Part shown: positions 30,566-39,878 of the stretch, piece by piece
Numbering within the stretch: the first letter of the stretch is position 1
Layout: each line of letters starts with the position of its first letter
NCBI GenBank assembly: GCA_964525555.1
Contig: CAZGHN010000007.1
Coordinates: 1-64,000, forward strand
DNA from: JAFGHJ01 sp964525555
GTDB lineage: Bacteria > Hydrothermota > UBA3072
Direction: 5' to 3'
DNA length: 64,000 nt
The notes under the pieces: model-generated
What the model was told of the DNA's origin: nothing
The model's database searches: none
Seen by the model: only the letters and a program-made list of their open reading frames with translations
Translations under genes and position numbers: made by a program

Positions 30566-30859
30566 TTGGAAAAAGAAAAAAAAGAGATTCAAGTCAGATT
30601 TCCGGAAAAAATAATGGGCGGCTCATACGCCAATCACATGATAGTCCTGCATACAAAAGAAGAATTTATTATGGATTTTATATTGGCATCACCCCCGGCC
30701 GGGAGCGTTACCGCCAGAGTCATTACAAGTCCCGGACATATGAAACGTATAATAAACGCTCTTCGCGATAACGTTAAAAAATATGAGGAAAAATTCGGAG
30801 AGATAAAAGAAGCTCAAGCTCCACAAGGTTTTGTCCCGCCGGAAGTGAAACCAGCGTAA
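30566..30859 (+). CDS. DUF3467 family protein
   Basis: The 97-aa protein shows the DUF3467 pattern: FPEKIMGGSYANHMIVLHTKEEFIMDFILASP, RVITSPGHMKRIINALRDNV and YEEKFGEI. The family is small, cytoplasmic and of unknown function. TTG at 30566 is used because AAGGAGG at 30554-30560 sits 5 nt upstream; an in-frame TTG at 30548 lies before the ribosome binding site and is unlikely. It is monocistronic under its own promoter. Confidence 0.85.
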   Translation: MEKEKKEIQVRFPEKIMGGSYANHMIVLHTKEEFIMDFILASPPAGSVTARVITSPGHMKRIINALRDNVKKYEEKFGEIKEAQAPQGFVPPEVKPA

Positions 30860-30965
30860 AAAAAAGATTTTAGCTTTTAGCCCTTCGCTATTAGCTTAAA
30901 AAAACTACAATTTCTACATGTTTTACATGTTAAAAAAACGAGCTTCGGTAGAATTCAAAGCAATG

Positions 30966-31568
30966 CTAAAACCTGGTAAAGCTGTTTAGATTATCCAGAT
31001 ATGTTCCTACTTTTCCCGGAGTCAGATCCTCATCGGTGTAGTTCATTTTAATGACATAAATACCTTTATCATTTGCGTCTATCCTATTAAACCCATTCTC
31101 TAAAAAATATCTTACGGCTTCGATGCGTCTTGCATCCATCAAATAAGAAGCCGCTTCCTCAGGTTTATCAGAACGAATCAAACAGTCTTCCTCAAAAGAG
31201 TTATCATTTATTTCAACTTCCTTTCCCCATAGGGTAAATACCTGATTTAGACCCTCCTTCTTTAAAATTTTAAACCTGAATCCTACGGGGCTAAGCAATT
31301 CAAAAGTAAGATACGAGGGATTATTTCCTCCTCCTAGTGTTAACTTAAGACGAATCTCCGGCCCGTAATTCAATATACTGATATAAGTGCCTGCCGCAAA
31401 TGAAGATTTTATTTCCCCGTTAAGCATCTCGGCAAGAGGTTTTAGTTTTCTTGTAGTTATCACGGAAGAAATCTTTGATATGGCATACACCAACAACGAG
31501 AAGCCAAGTATAGCAAATACAATAATCCCGGGAATGCCGAGATCTTCTAAAAATTTTTCTATTAGCAT
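30966..31568 (-). CDS. Uncharacterised single-pass membrane protein
   Basis: The 200-aa protein has one N-terminal transmembrane helix (IPGIIVFAILGFSLLVYAI, residues about 13-31) and a soluble alpha/beta domain with a repeated-looking segment around DKPEEAASYLMDARRIEAVRYFLENGF. I do not recognise a family. ATG at 31568 is preceded by an AGGGAGGA ribosome binding site. It stands alone between the DUF3467 gene and the propeller gene. Confidence 0.6.
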   Translation of the reverse strand: MLIEKFLEDLGIPGIIVFAILGFSLLVYAISKISSVITTRKLKPLAEMLNGEIKSSFAAGTYISILNYGPEIRLKLTLGGGNNPSYLTFELLSPVGFRFKILKKEGLNQVFTLWGKEVEINDNSFEEDCLIRSDKPEEAASYLMDARRIEAVRYFLENGFNRIDANDKGIYVIKMNYTDEDLTPGKVGTYLDNLNSFTRF

Positions 31569-31737
31569 AATATCCTCCCTGCTAAATGTCTTATGATATG
31601 AATTTCGAGAAGAAAGACATAGTTAAATGGTTTAATAGTTGAATGGTTAAGTGGTGAAAAAAAGTAAAAAACTTTGTGTTCTCTGTGCCTCAGTGTGAGA
31701 TCAATCCGGTGTTGTGGGATGGGTTTTAAAAAACAAT

Positions 31738-33279
31738 TCATTTTTCTTCTATTTTGCTCTGTGTACTCTGTGGTCCAGAAATCTTCTTTGGCAATGAGGT
31801 GGTATCTTCTTCTTCCCCAAAACAATAAAGATATCCGTTTCTTGAACCGATATAAATCCTTCCGTCCCATGCGATAGGAGTTGCCTCGAATATGCCAGGA
31901 TATTGCTTATCAAGCAATTCAAAATTGCCATTTTCATCGAATTCAAACAGATAGATTCCTCCGTACCCTGCGGCAACAAGCCTGTTTTCTACAATAATAG
32001 GAGTAGAAATAGAGCCTCCGATTCTTTTCTTAAAAACTAACTTAGGTGTGGGATAAGTTTTTTTATTATTAGGACCATACACTTTCCCCTTTTTCTCGTC
32101 TATCTCCTTATGATTCACAACATAAAGATATCCGTCAATTGCCATAAATGCAGCAAGGAATGGATAATTTTCTGCTTTTGTCCTGTCGTTTATCCCAACA
32201 GAACCTATCACCCCTCCCCCCCATTCTGCCAGTTCTGTATTATCCGTAGGGAAATACCACACAACCGCCTCGGATTCACTCTTCGAAGGGTCAAGTTTAA
32301 ATACACCACCTTTCCCTTCTATATACTGTTTCTCAACTGTAACAAGTATACAGCTGTCTTCGGTTACCACAGGCGAACCATCCATATCGGAACCTATATA
32401 GAAATCCCAATCAATTTCCTTTGTCTCAAGATTATAACCGTAAACATGACCCGAACCCGCAGTTATATATATTCGATTGTTTAAAAGACAAGGAGAAGAT
32501 TCAACCACAAGATTCCCTCTGTGTCTCCCGATATCTCTATCGTTATAAAGATTTATTTCCTGATATATTTTCGGCTGTTCCATTCCATCTTTTTTCACCA
32601 CACTGTCAGGATTTGGATTTAGTACAGTAAATATTGCATTCTCTAACCCAATATAGACAGTATCATTTAAGACAACTGCCGAGGCATCTACATCTCTGCT
32701 GTAACTGGCCGTTCTACCTACATTCAGCCTCCAATATTCTATACCGTAAAAATATGATATTGCCCTGAAACTCGGAATCTTATCTGAGTGAAGAGAATTT
32801 TTAACACCCCTACGGCTGCCCTGTAGAATTATGAGACTTTTTCCGAAATTCCGTGCGTATTTGTTCGACCATATTGTACCTGTGCCCTTAAGCACATCAT
32901 CGAACTCATATTCCCAAATAACATTACCATTATCCGCATCAATCTTTTTTAATTTATGTTCATAAGTTCCCTGTATCAGATAGTATTCTCCGTCTTCTTC
33001 AAGGAGAAGAGGCTGTCCGGTCCAACCGCATCCGGACCACATTACCTGTCCCTCTCCACGAACCGTATATCCGCTACCAAGAAATTTTTTCCATAGAATA
33101 TCCAGTCTTGATGGAATTCTGTTGCCGTAATAATTTCTCTCGAAATTACCCAAGAAAGTCCCAATTTTCACTTCGACGTCTATATATTTACCGTAAGAAA
33201 GTTCTTCGAAATCCTGAGAAGAAAGGTTTATACTAAAAGCAAAAAAAATAAACAAACTTACAATTGAATATTTAACCAC
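31738..33279 (-). CDS. Secreted PQQ-type beta-propeller protein with repeat-derived ends
   Basis: Repeated blades with W/G signatures are visible: KIDADNGNVIWEYEFDD, TVYIGLENAIFTVL, RIYITAGSGHVYGYNLETKEIDW, DGYLYVVNH, GRIYIGSRNGYLYCFGEE. This is the PQQ-binding-like (WD40-like) propeller fold without evidence for cofactor binding. GTG at 33279 gives an export signal MVKYSIVSLFIFFAFSINLSSQ. Longer in-frame starts (ATG 33342 and above) run through repeat DNA. The start codon lies within a CTCTGTGGTTAAATA repeat word, and the last residues (SGPQSTQSKIEEK) are encoded by a CCACAGAGTACACAGAG word at 31752-31775, so both ends look reshaped by repeats. Confidence 0.72.
   Translation of the reverse strand: MVKYSIVSLFIFFAFSINLSSQDFEELSYGKYIDVEVKIGTFLGNFERNYYGNRIPSRLDILWKKFLGSGYTVRGEGQVMWSGCGWTGQPLLLEEDGEYYLIQGTYEHKLKKIDADNGNVIWEYEFDDVLKGTGTIWSNKYARNFGKSLIILQGSRRGVKNSLHSDKIPSFRAISYFYGIEYWRLNVGRTASYSRDVDASAVVLNDTVYIGLENAIFTVLNPNPDSVVKKDGMEQPKIYQEINLYNDRDIGRHRGNLVVESSPCLLNNRIYITAGSGHVYGYNLETKEIDWDFYIGSDMDGSPVVTEDSCILVTVEKQYIEGKGGVFKLDPSKSESEAVVWYFPTDNTELAEWGGGVIGSVGINDRTKAENYPFLAAFMAIDGYLYVVNHKEIDEKKGKVYGPNNKKTYPTPKLVFKKRIGGSISTPIIVENRLVAAGYGGIYLFEFDENGNFELLDKQYPGIFEATPIAWDGRIYIGSRNGYLYCFGEEEDTTSLPKKISGPQSTQSKIEEK
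31752..31775 (-). repeat. CACAGAG-type repeat word forming the C-terminus of the propeller protein
   Basis: GGACCACAGAGTACACAGAG on the minus strand belongs to the same word family as 33271-33299, 43377-43397 and 46999-47035. It is read in frame as GPQSTQS just before the stop. Confidence 0.75.
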
Positions 33280-33606
33280 AGAGAACACAGAGAAAAACAA
33301 AAAATTCACAGAGAAAAAATTATATAGTTGTTTAGAACCCATCATCTCACCCAAAAATAATCTCACACAAAGACACGGAGAGCACAAAGCCCCTCCACAC
33401 AACCTAAGAAAATTTATTTTGTTGTTTCTAAATCCCAAACCCCAAACCCCAAATCCTAACTTTGCCACAGAGAACACAGAATTTTTTATTGTTCCTCCCT
33501 TAACAACCCCTTTTTTTAACAAAAAATAGCGCAAATCCCACAAATATTTTTTGACTCATGACTTTGGACATTGGACTTTGGACCATAAGGGCATTCGTGT
33601 GATTCG
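33280..33606. repeat. Dense intergenic repeat-word cluster
   Basis: The 327 bp contain ACCACAGAGAACACAGAGA (33275), TTCACAGAGAAAA, CTCACACAAAGACACGGAGA (33362), CCCCAAACCCCAAATCC (33440), CCACAGAGAACACAGAA (33465) and GACTCATGACTTTGGACATT (33552). The frame upstream of the propeller gene runs open through it, which I regard as accidental. Confidence 0.7.
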
Positions 33607-34101
33607 TTATTTCTTCTTTTTTTTATTTTTTTTAGCCTTTTCTTTTTTCAGCAGTTTATCAAATTTAATGACTTCGACTCCTGCTTCTTTTAGAATCTCA
33701 CGAGCGAATTCATCCGGATAACCCTCCTTATAAATAATTTTTTTTACACCTGCATTTATCAACATTTTAGCGCAGGTAAAACACGGATGAGCTGTTACGT
33801 AGAGAATCGAGTCCTGTATCGAAATACCCACTTTAGCGGCTTGAATTATGGCATTTTGTTCGGCATGTATTGCTCTTGAGAGTTCCATTCTCTGTCCGGA
33901 AGGAATATTGAGCTCGTCCCGCAGGCATCCTCCCCTTTTTTCACAATGTGTAATATTTTCCGGCGGTCCGTTATAACCCGTAGTCAATATACGTTTATCT
34001 CTTGTAATAACAGCACCTACTTTTCTTCTGAGACATGTTGCCCGGGTACTAACAAGCTCAGTTATTTGCATGAAATACTCATGCCAGGAAGGCCTACTCA
34101 T
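33607..34101 (-). CDS. dCMP deaminase (ComEB-type)
   Basis: This enzyme deaminates dCMP to dUMP for thymidylate synthesis. Zinc-site residues are H79-A-E81 (catalytic Glu) and P-C107-F-T-C110. Substrate-loop text AVITRDKRILTTGYNGPP and a Cys-rich insert THCEKRGGCLRDELNIPSG with additional zinc ligands are typical of bacterial and phage dCMP deaminases. It ends in a Lys-rich tail (KKEKAKKNKKKKK). ATG overlaps the stop of the phosphatase gene by 4 bp; it is last in the ftsK operon. Confidence 0.93.
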   Translation of the reverse strand: MSRPSWHEYFMQITELVSTRATCLRRKVGAVITRDKRILTTGYNGPPENITHCEKRGGCLRDELNIPSGQRMELSRAIHAEQNAIIQAAKVGISIQDSILYVTAHPCFTCAKMLINAGVKKIIYKEGYPDEFAREILKEAGVEVIKFDKLLKKEKAKKNKKKKK

Positions 34102-34883
34102 AAGTTTTGTATTACCTCCTGTATTTCAGAATGAATTAATCCATTTGATGCAATAACGTTATCGGATTTATGATTCCAGCTTTCTTCGAAAAAATTTGTA
34201 ATTTTTCCTCCCGCCTCGGCAACTATCAATCCTCCCGCAGAAATATCCCATATCTTTAAGTGTTTCTCCCAGAAACCATCAAATCTGCCGCAAGCAACAT
34301 AACAAAGATCCAGTGCGGCGGAACCCATACGCCTGATACCTCTTGATTTCATTATAAGTTCTGAAAATTCGGGTATATTGGAATTTTCTTTTCTTTCCTT
34401 TATATAAGGAAATCCTGTTGCGAGGATCGAATCTTTAAGTTTGTTTTTTTTCGAAACGGAAATAGGAGATTCGTTCAGATAAGCCTTTTTACCTTTCTCA
34501 GCGTAAAATAATTCTTTATGTAAAGGGTCATAAACAACACCAATCTTCAAATCTCCTTCAAGCTGATAAGCAATCGAAACGCTAAACATAGGTATACCAG
34601 AAGAAAAATTATTCGTTCCATCCAGAGGGTCGATAATAAAAGCTTCTTCTTCCTCCCAATTAGAAGGCTTTGTCTCTTCCGCAATTATTTCTATTTCAGG
34701 GTATTTTTTACTTAAATTATCTATAATAAATTTCTCTGCTCTTTTATCTGCCGTGGTTAACAATTCACTCCCAGGCTTACTCTCTATCTCAAAATTCCCT
34801 CTAAAAAGATTCATCAGTATATCCCCTGCTTCCCCGGCGATATTCCTTAAGAATAAAAGCTTATCGTCATAAGTTGATTTCAT
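34098..34883 (-). CDS. Inositol monophosphatase family phosphatase (SuhB-like)
   Basis: The metal-dependent phosphatase signature is complete: E70 (AEET), D85-P-L-D88-G-T-N, and W-D-I-S-A-G-G near residue 207 with EAGG following. Substrates in the family include inositol-1-phosphate, NADP and PAP, and SuhB also binds the antitermination complex. The exact substrate cannot be read from sequence. ATG overlaps the upstream stop by 4 bp, indicating translational coupling in the ftsK operon. Confidence 0.9.
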   Translation of the reverse strand: MKSTYDDKLLFLRNIAGEAGDILMNLFRGNFEIESKPGSELLTTADKRAEKFIIDNLSKKYPEIEIIAEETKPSNWEEEEAFIIDPLDGTNNFSSGIPMFSVSIAYQLEGDLKIGVVYDPLHKELFYAEKGKKAYLNESPISVSKKNKLKDSILATGFPYIKERKENSNIPEFSELIMKSRGIRRMGSAALDLCYVACGRFDGFWEKHLKIWDISAGGLIVAEAGGKITNFFEESWNHKSDNVIASNGLIHSEIQEVIQNL

Positions 34884-35407
34884 TGGTGAGAAGCAATAGT
34901 AGAATTCAAAGAGAAAAATTTTTCATCATATACTTGATTCAATTTATACGAAGTAAAAGTAAATTCGCCCGTACCTGATTCCTGATGAAATTTTATTCTC
35001 TCAGGAAGAAATTTATTATTAAAACGAACAGAAATAGGATAACCTAACTCACTCTTTATCGGTGATAGATGTGCCCAGCCCGACTTTGTCGAATCTACCT
35101 TATAGCTAACCCCAGGAGAAAATAAAACATTGTAAAAAACCATCGGTGTTTCCCTTCGAAAAACCTGATTTGTGCTTTTCCTCCAGATAAAAACAGAATC
35201 TCTCTGGAAAAACATAATTTCTCTCTCGGGCTTGAAAACATCTATTCTCGCTTTATCTCTTACTGCATATACAGTCCCGCTAAAATTTAAAGTGTCGCCA
35301 TGAAACATCAGAATTTCATTAAAATTACATTCAATAGATTTAACTGAACTTAGATTATTGGAAACTTGATTTAAAACCGAAGAAACCAAAAACAAAAACA
35401 TTAGCAC
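34880..35407 (-). CDS. LolA-like outer-membrane lipoprotein carrier protein
   Basis: The 175-aa protein has an export signal (MFLFLVSSVLNQV) and the LolA-like half-barrel pattern: LSSVKSIECNFNEIL, FSGTVYAVRDKARIDVFKPEREIMFFQRDSVFIW, then a C-terminal GTGEFTFTSYKLNQ. LolA carries lipoproteins across the periplasm. Its place directly after ftsK matches the ftsK-lolA order of many proteobacteria. GTG at 35407 is 1 bp after the ftsK stop with GGGAG 7 nt upstream; ATG at 35401 is an alternative. Confidence 0.8.
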   Translation of the reverse strand: MLMFLFLVSSVLNQVSNNLSSVKSIECNFNEILMFHGDTLNFSGTVYAVRDKARIDVFKPEREIMFFQRDSVFIWRKSTNQVFRRETPMVFYNVLFSPGVSYKVDSTKSGWAHLSPIKSELGYPISVRFNNKFLPERIKFHQESGTGEFTFTSYKLNQVYDEKFFSLNSTIASHQ

Positions 35408-35408
35408 T

Positions 35409-37730
35409 TTATCGCTCCCTTTTCATTAGAACTTCTCTTGGTTTTGAACCTCTGAACTTACCAACAACACCGGTTTTTTCCAACTGGTCGATTAAACGAC
35501 CCGCACGTGCATACCCTATTTTCAATTTTCTCTGCAGGAGAGAAACCGACGCTGACTGCTGACCAATAATTATTTCTTTAGCTTCATTATAAAGCTCATC
35601 GAGTTCTCCAACTTCTTCCGATTCCTCATCAACCGTGAGAAATTCCTCGATTTCCTCGGTAGGAGGATAATAATCCAATTCTTCAATAAATTGTGTAAAC
35701 CGGTTCTCATCTATATTCAAACGTATATTAAGTAATCTACTGAACTGCTCTATTCTTTCCGATGCTCCCGGTAAAGTTCTATCGCCAAAAACATCAAGAA
35801 TATCTTCTTCTTCAACCAGAGAACATATATCATCCGGATTATGGAAATGATCTTTCAATAAATTCTTTAGATGCGTAAGACCTACCATAGAAACAATTCT
35901 TTTCGTTTCTTCTATGGTTATATAAGGGCCATGAAGCCTTCTGGCAACTCCTTCATCCGGAGGTACAAAAAGCATATCTCCGTTACCCAGAAGTTTTTCA
36001 GCTCCTTTCGCATCAAGAATAGTCTTGGAATCATGTCCGGAAGCAACCTGGAAAGCTACTCTGGCGGGAAAATTAGCTTTTATTAAACCCGTTATTACGT
36101 CTACCGAGGGACGTTGAGTAGCCAGGACAAGATGTATACCTACTGCCCTGCTCATCTGAGCAAGCCTGATTATCGCATTCTCGACATCTCTTCCGCTTCT
36201 CATCATCAAATCGGCAAGTTCATCTATAATTATAAAAATATAAGGTTTTTTATCTTTCATTTTACTATTATAACCCTGAATATTTCTCACGCCAACACGC
36301 GCAAATTCTTTATATCTTTGTTCCATACATTCAAGACTTTTGAGTAAATACTTTAGCGCGGTAGATTGATCGTTTATGACTCCCCTAATCAAGTGAGGAA
36401 TCCCGTTGTAAACCGAAAGTTCTATTCTCTTCGGATCTATAAGTATAAAACGTAGATCTGCCGGCGTTGCTTTAAATAAAAGAGAAGTGAGAATAGAGTT
36501 AATAAAAACAGATTTTCCGGAACCTGTGGCTCCGGCAATAAGAATATGAGGCATCAAGGCAATCGAGTAATAGAAAGGATTACCAGTTATATTTTTGCCA
36601 ATCGGCACATAGGTTATAGAGCTATTGTTCTGAAATGTTTCGTTACGTATAAAATCTTTCAAAAATACGGTTTCTCTATTTTTATTCGGCACTTCGATTC
36701 CAACTACGCCCTTACCGGGTATAGGAGCAATAATTCTGATTTTTTCCGCGTGTAGAGCAAGAGCCAGATCATTGGCAAGGTTGGATATTTTCGATAATTT
36801 TATTCCGAGATCAGGTTTAAATTCGAATCTGCTCACCACAGGACCTCTTAGTACTCCGGTAACGCTTCCCGTTATACCGAAACTCTCCAATTTACCTTCA
36901 AGTATATCTTTATAATTGTTTACAGTTTCATTTGACATCCATTCAACCGGCACAGGGTCTTTCAAAGCATTTAGGAAGTTAGCTCTAAAATCATCCGAAC
37001 TCCCTTCCGAAATATCGAGTTTTTTTCTTTTTACTTTGTTTACCCCTTTAACTCCTTTCGGCTCGGCCCTTTCTATGCGGCTTAAGCTTTTATCTTTTAA
37101 CGGCTGAAGAATAGGCCTTTTTTTTCTTTCAGGCAATAAACTTTTAAGCAGCCTTCCAAGTCCTTTTATAACAGTCAAAATCGGCTTCATACTTACTTTT
37201 CTGGGTGAAGGCTGCAGGTATATATAAAGGATCAGCAATCCCAGAAAAGAAACCAATGTTATACTACCGCCAAAACTCAATTTTGAAATAAGGAAAGAAC
37301 CTACTATCGTACCTATTTCACCTTTTCTCTCCTCCGAAAGCCCCGGATTTATAGATACAATTGCAAGAGCAAGGGAAAAAAGCCAGAGGAATAATCCGCC
37401 CACACGATAGAAAATATATCTAACCTTATCAAGAAATAATGAAATAGCAGCAATGACGAAGATTAAAGGCAAAAAATAAGAAAGAATCCCAAAAGTTTCG
37501 AACATGCTTCTCGCAATTACAGCACCTACAATTCCACCGAAATTTTCAGCAAGATCCGCCCTGGGAGTATAAGATAGAAGAGATGCAAAGATGAGAAAGG
37601 ATAAAAATAGAATAATTATCCCGTTCATCACCATCTTTTTTCTTCCATCCATATCTTTTATGGTGACTATAAGCGATCTAATTATAAGCCCTGCGAGAGC
37701 TGCTATGATCAAAAAATTTAATATCTTCAT
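35409..37730 (-). CDS. ftsK: DNA translocase FtsK/SpoIIIE
   Basis: The 773-aa protein has four N-terminal transmembrane segments (residues about 5-180) and a short Lys/Arg-rich linker. A RecA-like motor follows with Walker A GATGSGKS (around residue 400) and Walker B IFIIIDELADLMM (around 500), plus MSRAVGIHLVLATQRPSVDVITG. The C-terminal gamma winged helix (QQSASVSLLQRKLKIGYARAGRLIDQLEKTG) recognises KOPS-like sites. It pumps chromosome DNA through the septum for dimer resolution. It heads an operon with the lolA-like, SuhB-like and dCMP deaminase genes. The upstream promoter leaves almost no leader. Confidence 0.96.
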   Translation of the reverse strand: MKILNFLIIAALAGLIIRSLIVTIKDMDGRKKMVMNGIIILFLSFLIFASLLSYTPRADLAENFGGIVGAVIARSMFETFGILSYFLPLIFVIAAISLFLDKVRYIFYRVGGLFLWLFSLALAIVSINPGLSEERKGEIGTIVGSFLISKLSFGGSITLVSFLGLLILYIYLQPSPRKVSMKPILTVIKGLGRLLKSLLPERKKRPILQPLKDKSLSRIERAEPKGVKGVNKVKRKKLDISEGSSDDFRANFLNALKDPVPVEWMSNETVNNYKDILEGKLESFGITGSVTGVLRGPVVSRFEFKPDLGIKLSKISNLANDLALALHAEKIRIIAPIPGKGVVGIEVPNKNRETVFLKDFIRNETFQNNSSITYVPIGKNITGNPFYYSIALMPHILIAGATGSGKSVFINSILTSLLFKATPADLRFILIDPKRIELSVYNGIPHLIRGVINDQSTALKYLLKSLECMEQRYKEFARVGVRNIQGYNSKMKDKKPYIFIIIDELADLMMRSGRDVENAIIRLAQMSRAVGIHLVLATQRPSVDVITGLIKANFPARVAFQVASGHDSKTILDAKGAEKLLGNGDMLFVPPDEGVARRLHGPYITIEETKRIVSMVGLTHLKNLLKDHFHNPDDICSLVEEEDILDVFGDRTLPGASERIEQFSRLLNIRLNIDENRFTQFIEELDYYPPTEEIEEFLTVDEESEEVGELDELYNEAKEIIIGQQSASVSLLQRKLKIGYARAGRLIDQLEKTGVVGKFRGSKPREVLMKRER

Positions 37731-37736
37731 ATTTGA

Positions 37737-37764
37737 ATAATATATCTCCTCATACGTCTGTCAA
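37737..37764 (-). promoter_or_regulatory. Promoter of the ftsK operon, apparently leaderless
   Basis: Minus strand: TTGACA (37764-37759), 16-bp spacer, TATTAT (37742-37737). The expected start site, 6-7 nt downstream, falls on or next to the ATG at 37730. No Shine-Dalgarno lies at usable distance; a GAGGAG is 15 nt away. Confidence 0.6.
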
Positions 37765-37947
37765 GTTGATAAGTTTAGCATTAAAATAATTAGCCACTGA
37801 TTTGCACGGAAAATAATAGGATTAGAAACAGTGTAAGTTAGCAGTCCAGGGATCAGGGATTAAGCGGTAAGTTTTTTTCTTAATCCTTGCTTTTCTTACT
37901 TGCTTTACAACTAATCCTTAATCCTCGCCTATCTTCCTGCTTTTCTT

Positions 37948-39228
37948 CTAATCCGCTCTTTTCCCTGCATTAATGCTTTTATTTACTTCTTTAGCCAATT
38001 TCTTCACCTTAACCATATCTTCCTCCATATTCTTATAATGATAATAAACTGTGTTGTTTGTAAGAAGGGGATCCGATAAATCCTCTGCCATCTTTGTTCC
38101 CGGTATTGGAGAAAACTCCGAAAGAGATACTTTAACTCCTTTCGTTGCGACGTAAAGTATCGATTTTTCGACAGACTCAAAACTAACCCCGGGTGCTCCA
38201 GTAAGAAGATATGTATAAATATCTCGCTTATTATATCCGGCTACATTTAAATTCTTTATAGCAGCTATGAATTCATCGTTAGAAGTTTTCATATAAAGCT
38301 TTCCTTGAATGTTCTCATCTGCAGTTTCAAGGGAAATTCTCGGTTCTTTAAATCCAGCTGAATACATTGCATTAGCCACATCTTCGGATATAAATCTCGA
38401 ATGGAGTCCATTAGGAGTAAAAAAGGAAGCCGATATTCCTTTTCCTTCTATCATTTGACATAAATTTATGAATCGTTCTTGCGGAATTAACAATGCATCG
38501 TCGTAAAAAGCAAATGTTCTTATTCCTTTTTTGTATAAATAGTAAATTTCTTCCAATACTTGTTCCACCTCTTTATCTTCTTTCTTCCCGCAAAGATAAG
38601 CAGAAGCGCAGTAGGGACAATCAAAAGGACAGCCAATAGAAGTAGCAAGACAGGCGTACGTAAGATTCAAATAATGGGAGTAATCGGGAGGCGGAAAAGC
38701 CTTAAAATGCCTTGGTATTTCTAAATCTAGCTCTTCAATATAATTTTCTTTCTTAGAATAGACTCTATCAAAGCCCAGACTTTTTGCATGGTCGGGTAAA
38801 AGATTTGCATATATTCCCCCAAGAAGTGAAATATTTTCAAATTCCAGAGATTGTATAATTTCTTTTAGCTCAACTAAACCCGGATACCAATATGTCATAC
38901 TACAGGTTAACATTATGATTTCAGGATTGTAATGCTTTATTCTTTCTCTTATAATTTCAGCCGGCAGTCCGTATCTCTTAAATCTCCCGGGAACATTTTT
39001 TAAAATCTTAGGCTTTTTAACTTTTTTAAAGTTAATCTTTCCCCTCCCGGAATTATCGCTTTTAACATCCTTAAAATAAGGATCAAAACGACTTGCCGCA
39101 TCAAGCAGATGTACTTCATATCCCCTTTTTTTTAAAAGGCTGGAAAGATATAAAAGCCCCAGAGGCTTCATCCAGAAATCATACACAGCGAAATCATATA
39201 TAGGCGGATTTATTAGTAAAACTTTCAT
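37948..39228 (-). CDS. B12-binding-domain radical SAM protein
   Basis: The N-terminus MKVLLINPPIYDF and the segment to about 170 form a cobalamin-binding-like Rossmann domain (GLLYLSSLLKKRGYEVHLLDA, LLGGIYANLLPDHA). The radical SAM cluster motif is C200-P-F-D-C204-P-Y-C207, and the barrel continues to about 400 (FAFYDDALL, EPRISLETADENIQ, YLLTGAPGVSFESV). Such proteins methylate or rearrange lipids, cofactors and peptides; the substrate cannot be inferred and no biosynthetic neighbours are present. It stands alone between repeat-filled spacers. Confidence 0.9.
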   Translation of the reverse strand: MKVLLINPPIYDFAVYDFWMKPLGLLYLSSLLKKRGYEVHLLDAASRFDPYFKDVKSDNSGRGKINFKKVKKPKILKNVPGRFKRYGLPAEIIRERIKHYNPEIIMLTCSMTYWYPGLVELKEIIQSLEFENISLLGGIYANLLPDHAKSLGFDRVYSKKENYIEELDLEIPRHFKAFPPPDYSHYLNLTYACLATSIGCPFDCPYCASAYLCGKKEDKEVEQVLEEIYYLYKKGIRTFAFYDDALLIPQERFINLCQMIEGKGISASFFTPNGLHSRFISEDVANAMYSAGFKEPRISLETADENIQGKLYMKTSNDEFIAAIKNLNVAGYNKRDIYTYLLTGAPGVSFESVEKSILYVATKGVKVSLSEFSPIPGTKMAEDLSDPLLTNNTVYYHYKNMEEDMVKVKKLAKEVNKSINAGKRAD

Positions 39229-39392
39229 AAACGAATAACATAGTTGGTCTGTTTTTTTAACTCACTAACGCACTCACACACTAACCCACCAACAAATTTT
39301 AACATATTTTTACATTTCAGTGGTTTACCACGCTAAGTAATAATAATCAAATTCTATCGGAGTGATAACTTTACATATTTTCCTGTAAGAGG
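39229..39392. repeat. Intergenic spacer with CACTAACCCACC-type words
   Basis: About 160 bp contain ACTCACTAACGCACTCACAC and CTAACCCACCAAC (39258-39292), similar to CTAACGACCTAACG at 3021-3045 and ACGACCTAACGAACC at 63258-63272. No gene is seen. Confidence 0.5.
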
Positions 39393-39779
39393 TTAGTCTT
39401 TCCAGTCATCTAATCTTCCGTTTTTAAAATGCAAATATCTAAAACCTTCTCCTTGAGAGTCAAGACCGTATAACCACTTTTCAACACTTCCCCAGGTGCC
39501 CTCTCTATATTCTATATTATCCGGTCTACCCCAACTAAACAAAGCCATATCGGTAGTCATACCCTTAAAAATTTCACCAGCTATAATTTTATCAATTATT
39601 CCGTCAGGATAAAAAAAGTACTCCTTTAAATATCTACGCTTTGCATCATCAGATAATTGAACATACTCCGAAGAGCCATATCTTTCAGGCACTCTAATCC
39701 CCGCTTTCCTTGGATTGCTTTCGCAAACCATCAGAAAAATACCTAAACAGATAATTAAAATCTTGTTATATAAGCCCAT
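39393..39779 (-). CDS. Small lipoprotein with BamE/SmpA-like fold
   Basis: A lipoprotein signal (LIICLGIFLMVC, lipobox Cys about residue 19) precedes a 105-residue domain. Its layout, AGEIFKGMTTDMALFSWGRPDNIE, WLYG and YLHFKNGRLDDWKD, resembles the SmpA/OmlA (BamE-like) pattern of a GMT helix, G-x-P turn and two terminal strands. BamE helps outer-membrane protein assembly, but this fold is also used by other lipoproteins. It has its own consensus promoter (39836-39864) and an AAAGGAG ribosome binding site. Confidence 0.65.
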   Translation of the reverse strand: MGLYNKILIICLGIFLMVCESNPRKAGIRVPERYGSSEYVQLSDDAKRRYLKEYFFYPDGIIDKIIAGEIFKGMTTDMALFSWGRPDNIEYREGTWGSVEKWLYGLDSQGEGFRYLHFKNGRLDDWKD

Positions 39780-39835
39780 AAAAACTCCTTTATTTCTTTG
39801 AAATTTTAATGTAATAAATAAAACTTTTATTATTT

Positions 39836-39864
39836 ACAATATAATTTCTTTAAACATTTGTCAA
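39836..39864 (-). promoter_or_regulatory. Sigma-70-type promoter of the BamE-like lipoprotein gene
   Basis: Minus strand: TTGACA (39864-39859), 17-bp spacer, TATTGT (39841-39836). Confidence 0.7.
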
Positions 39865-39878
39865 GACGTAAGGAAACT

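Noticed and set aside
33280..33543. N-terminal extension of the propeller protein to 33543
   Set aside because: It is made of repeat words (FSVFSVVK-type translation) without ribosome binding site or family resemblance.
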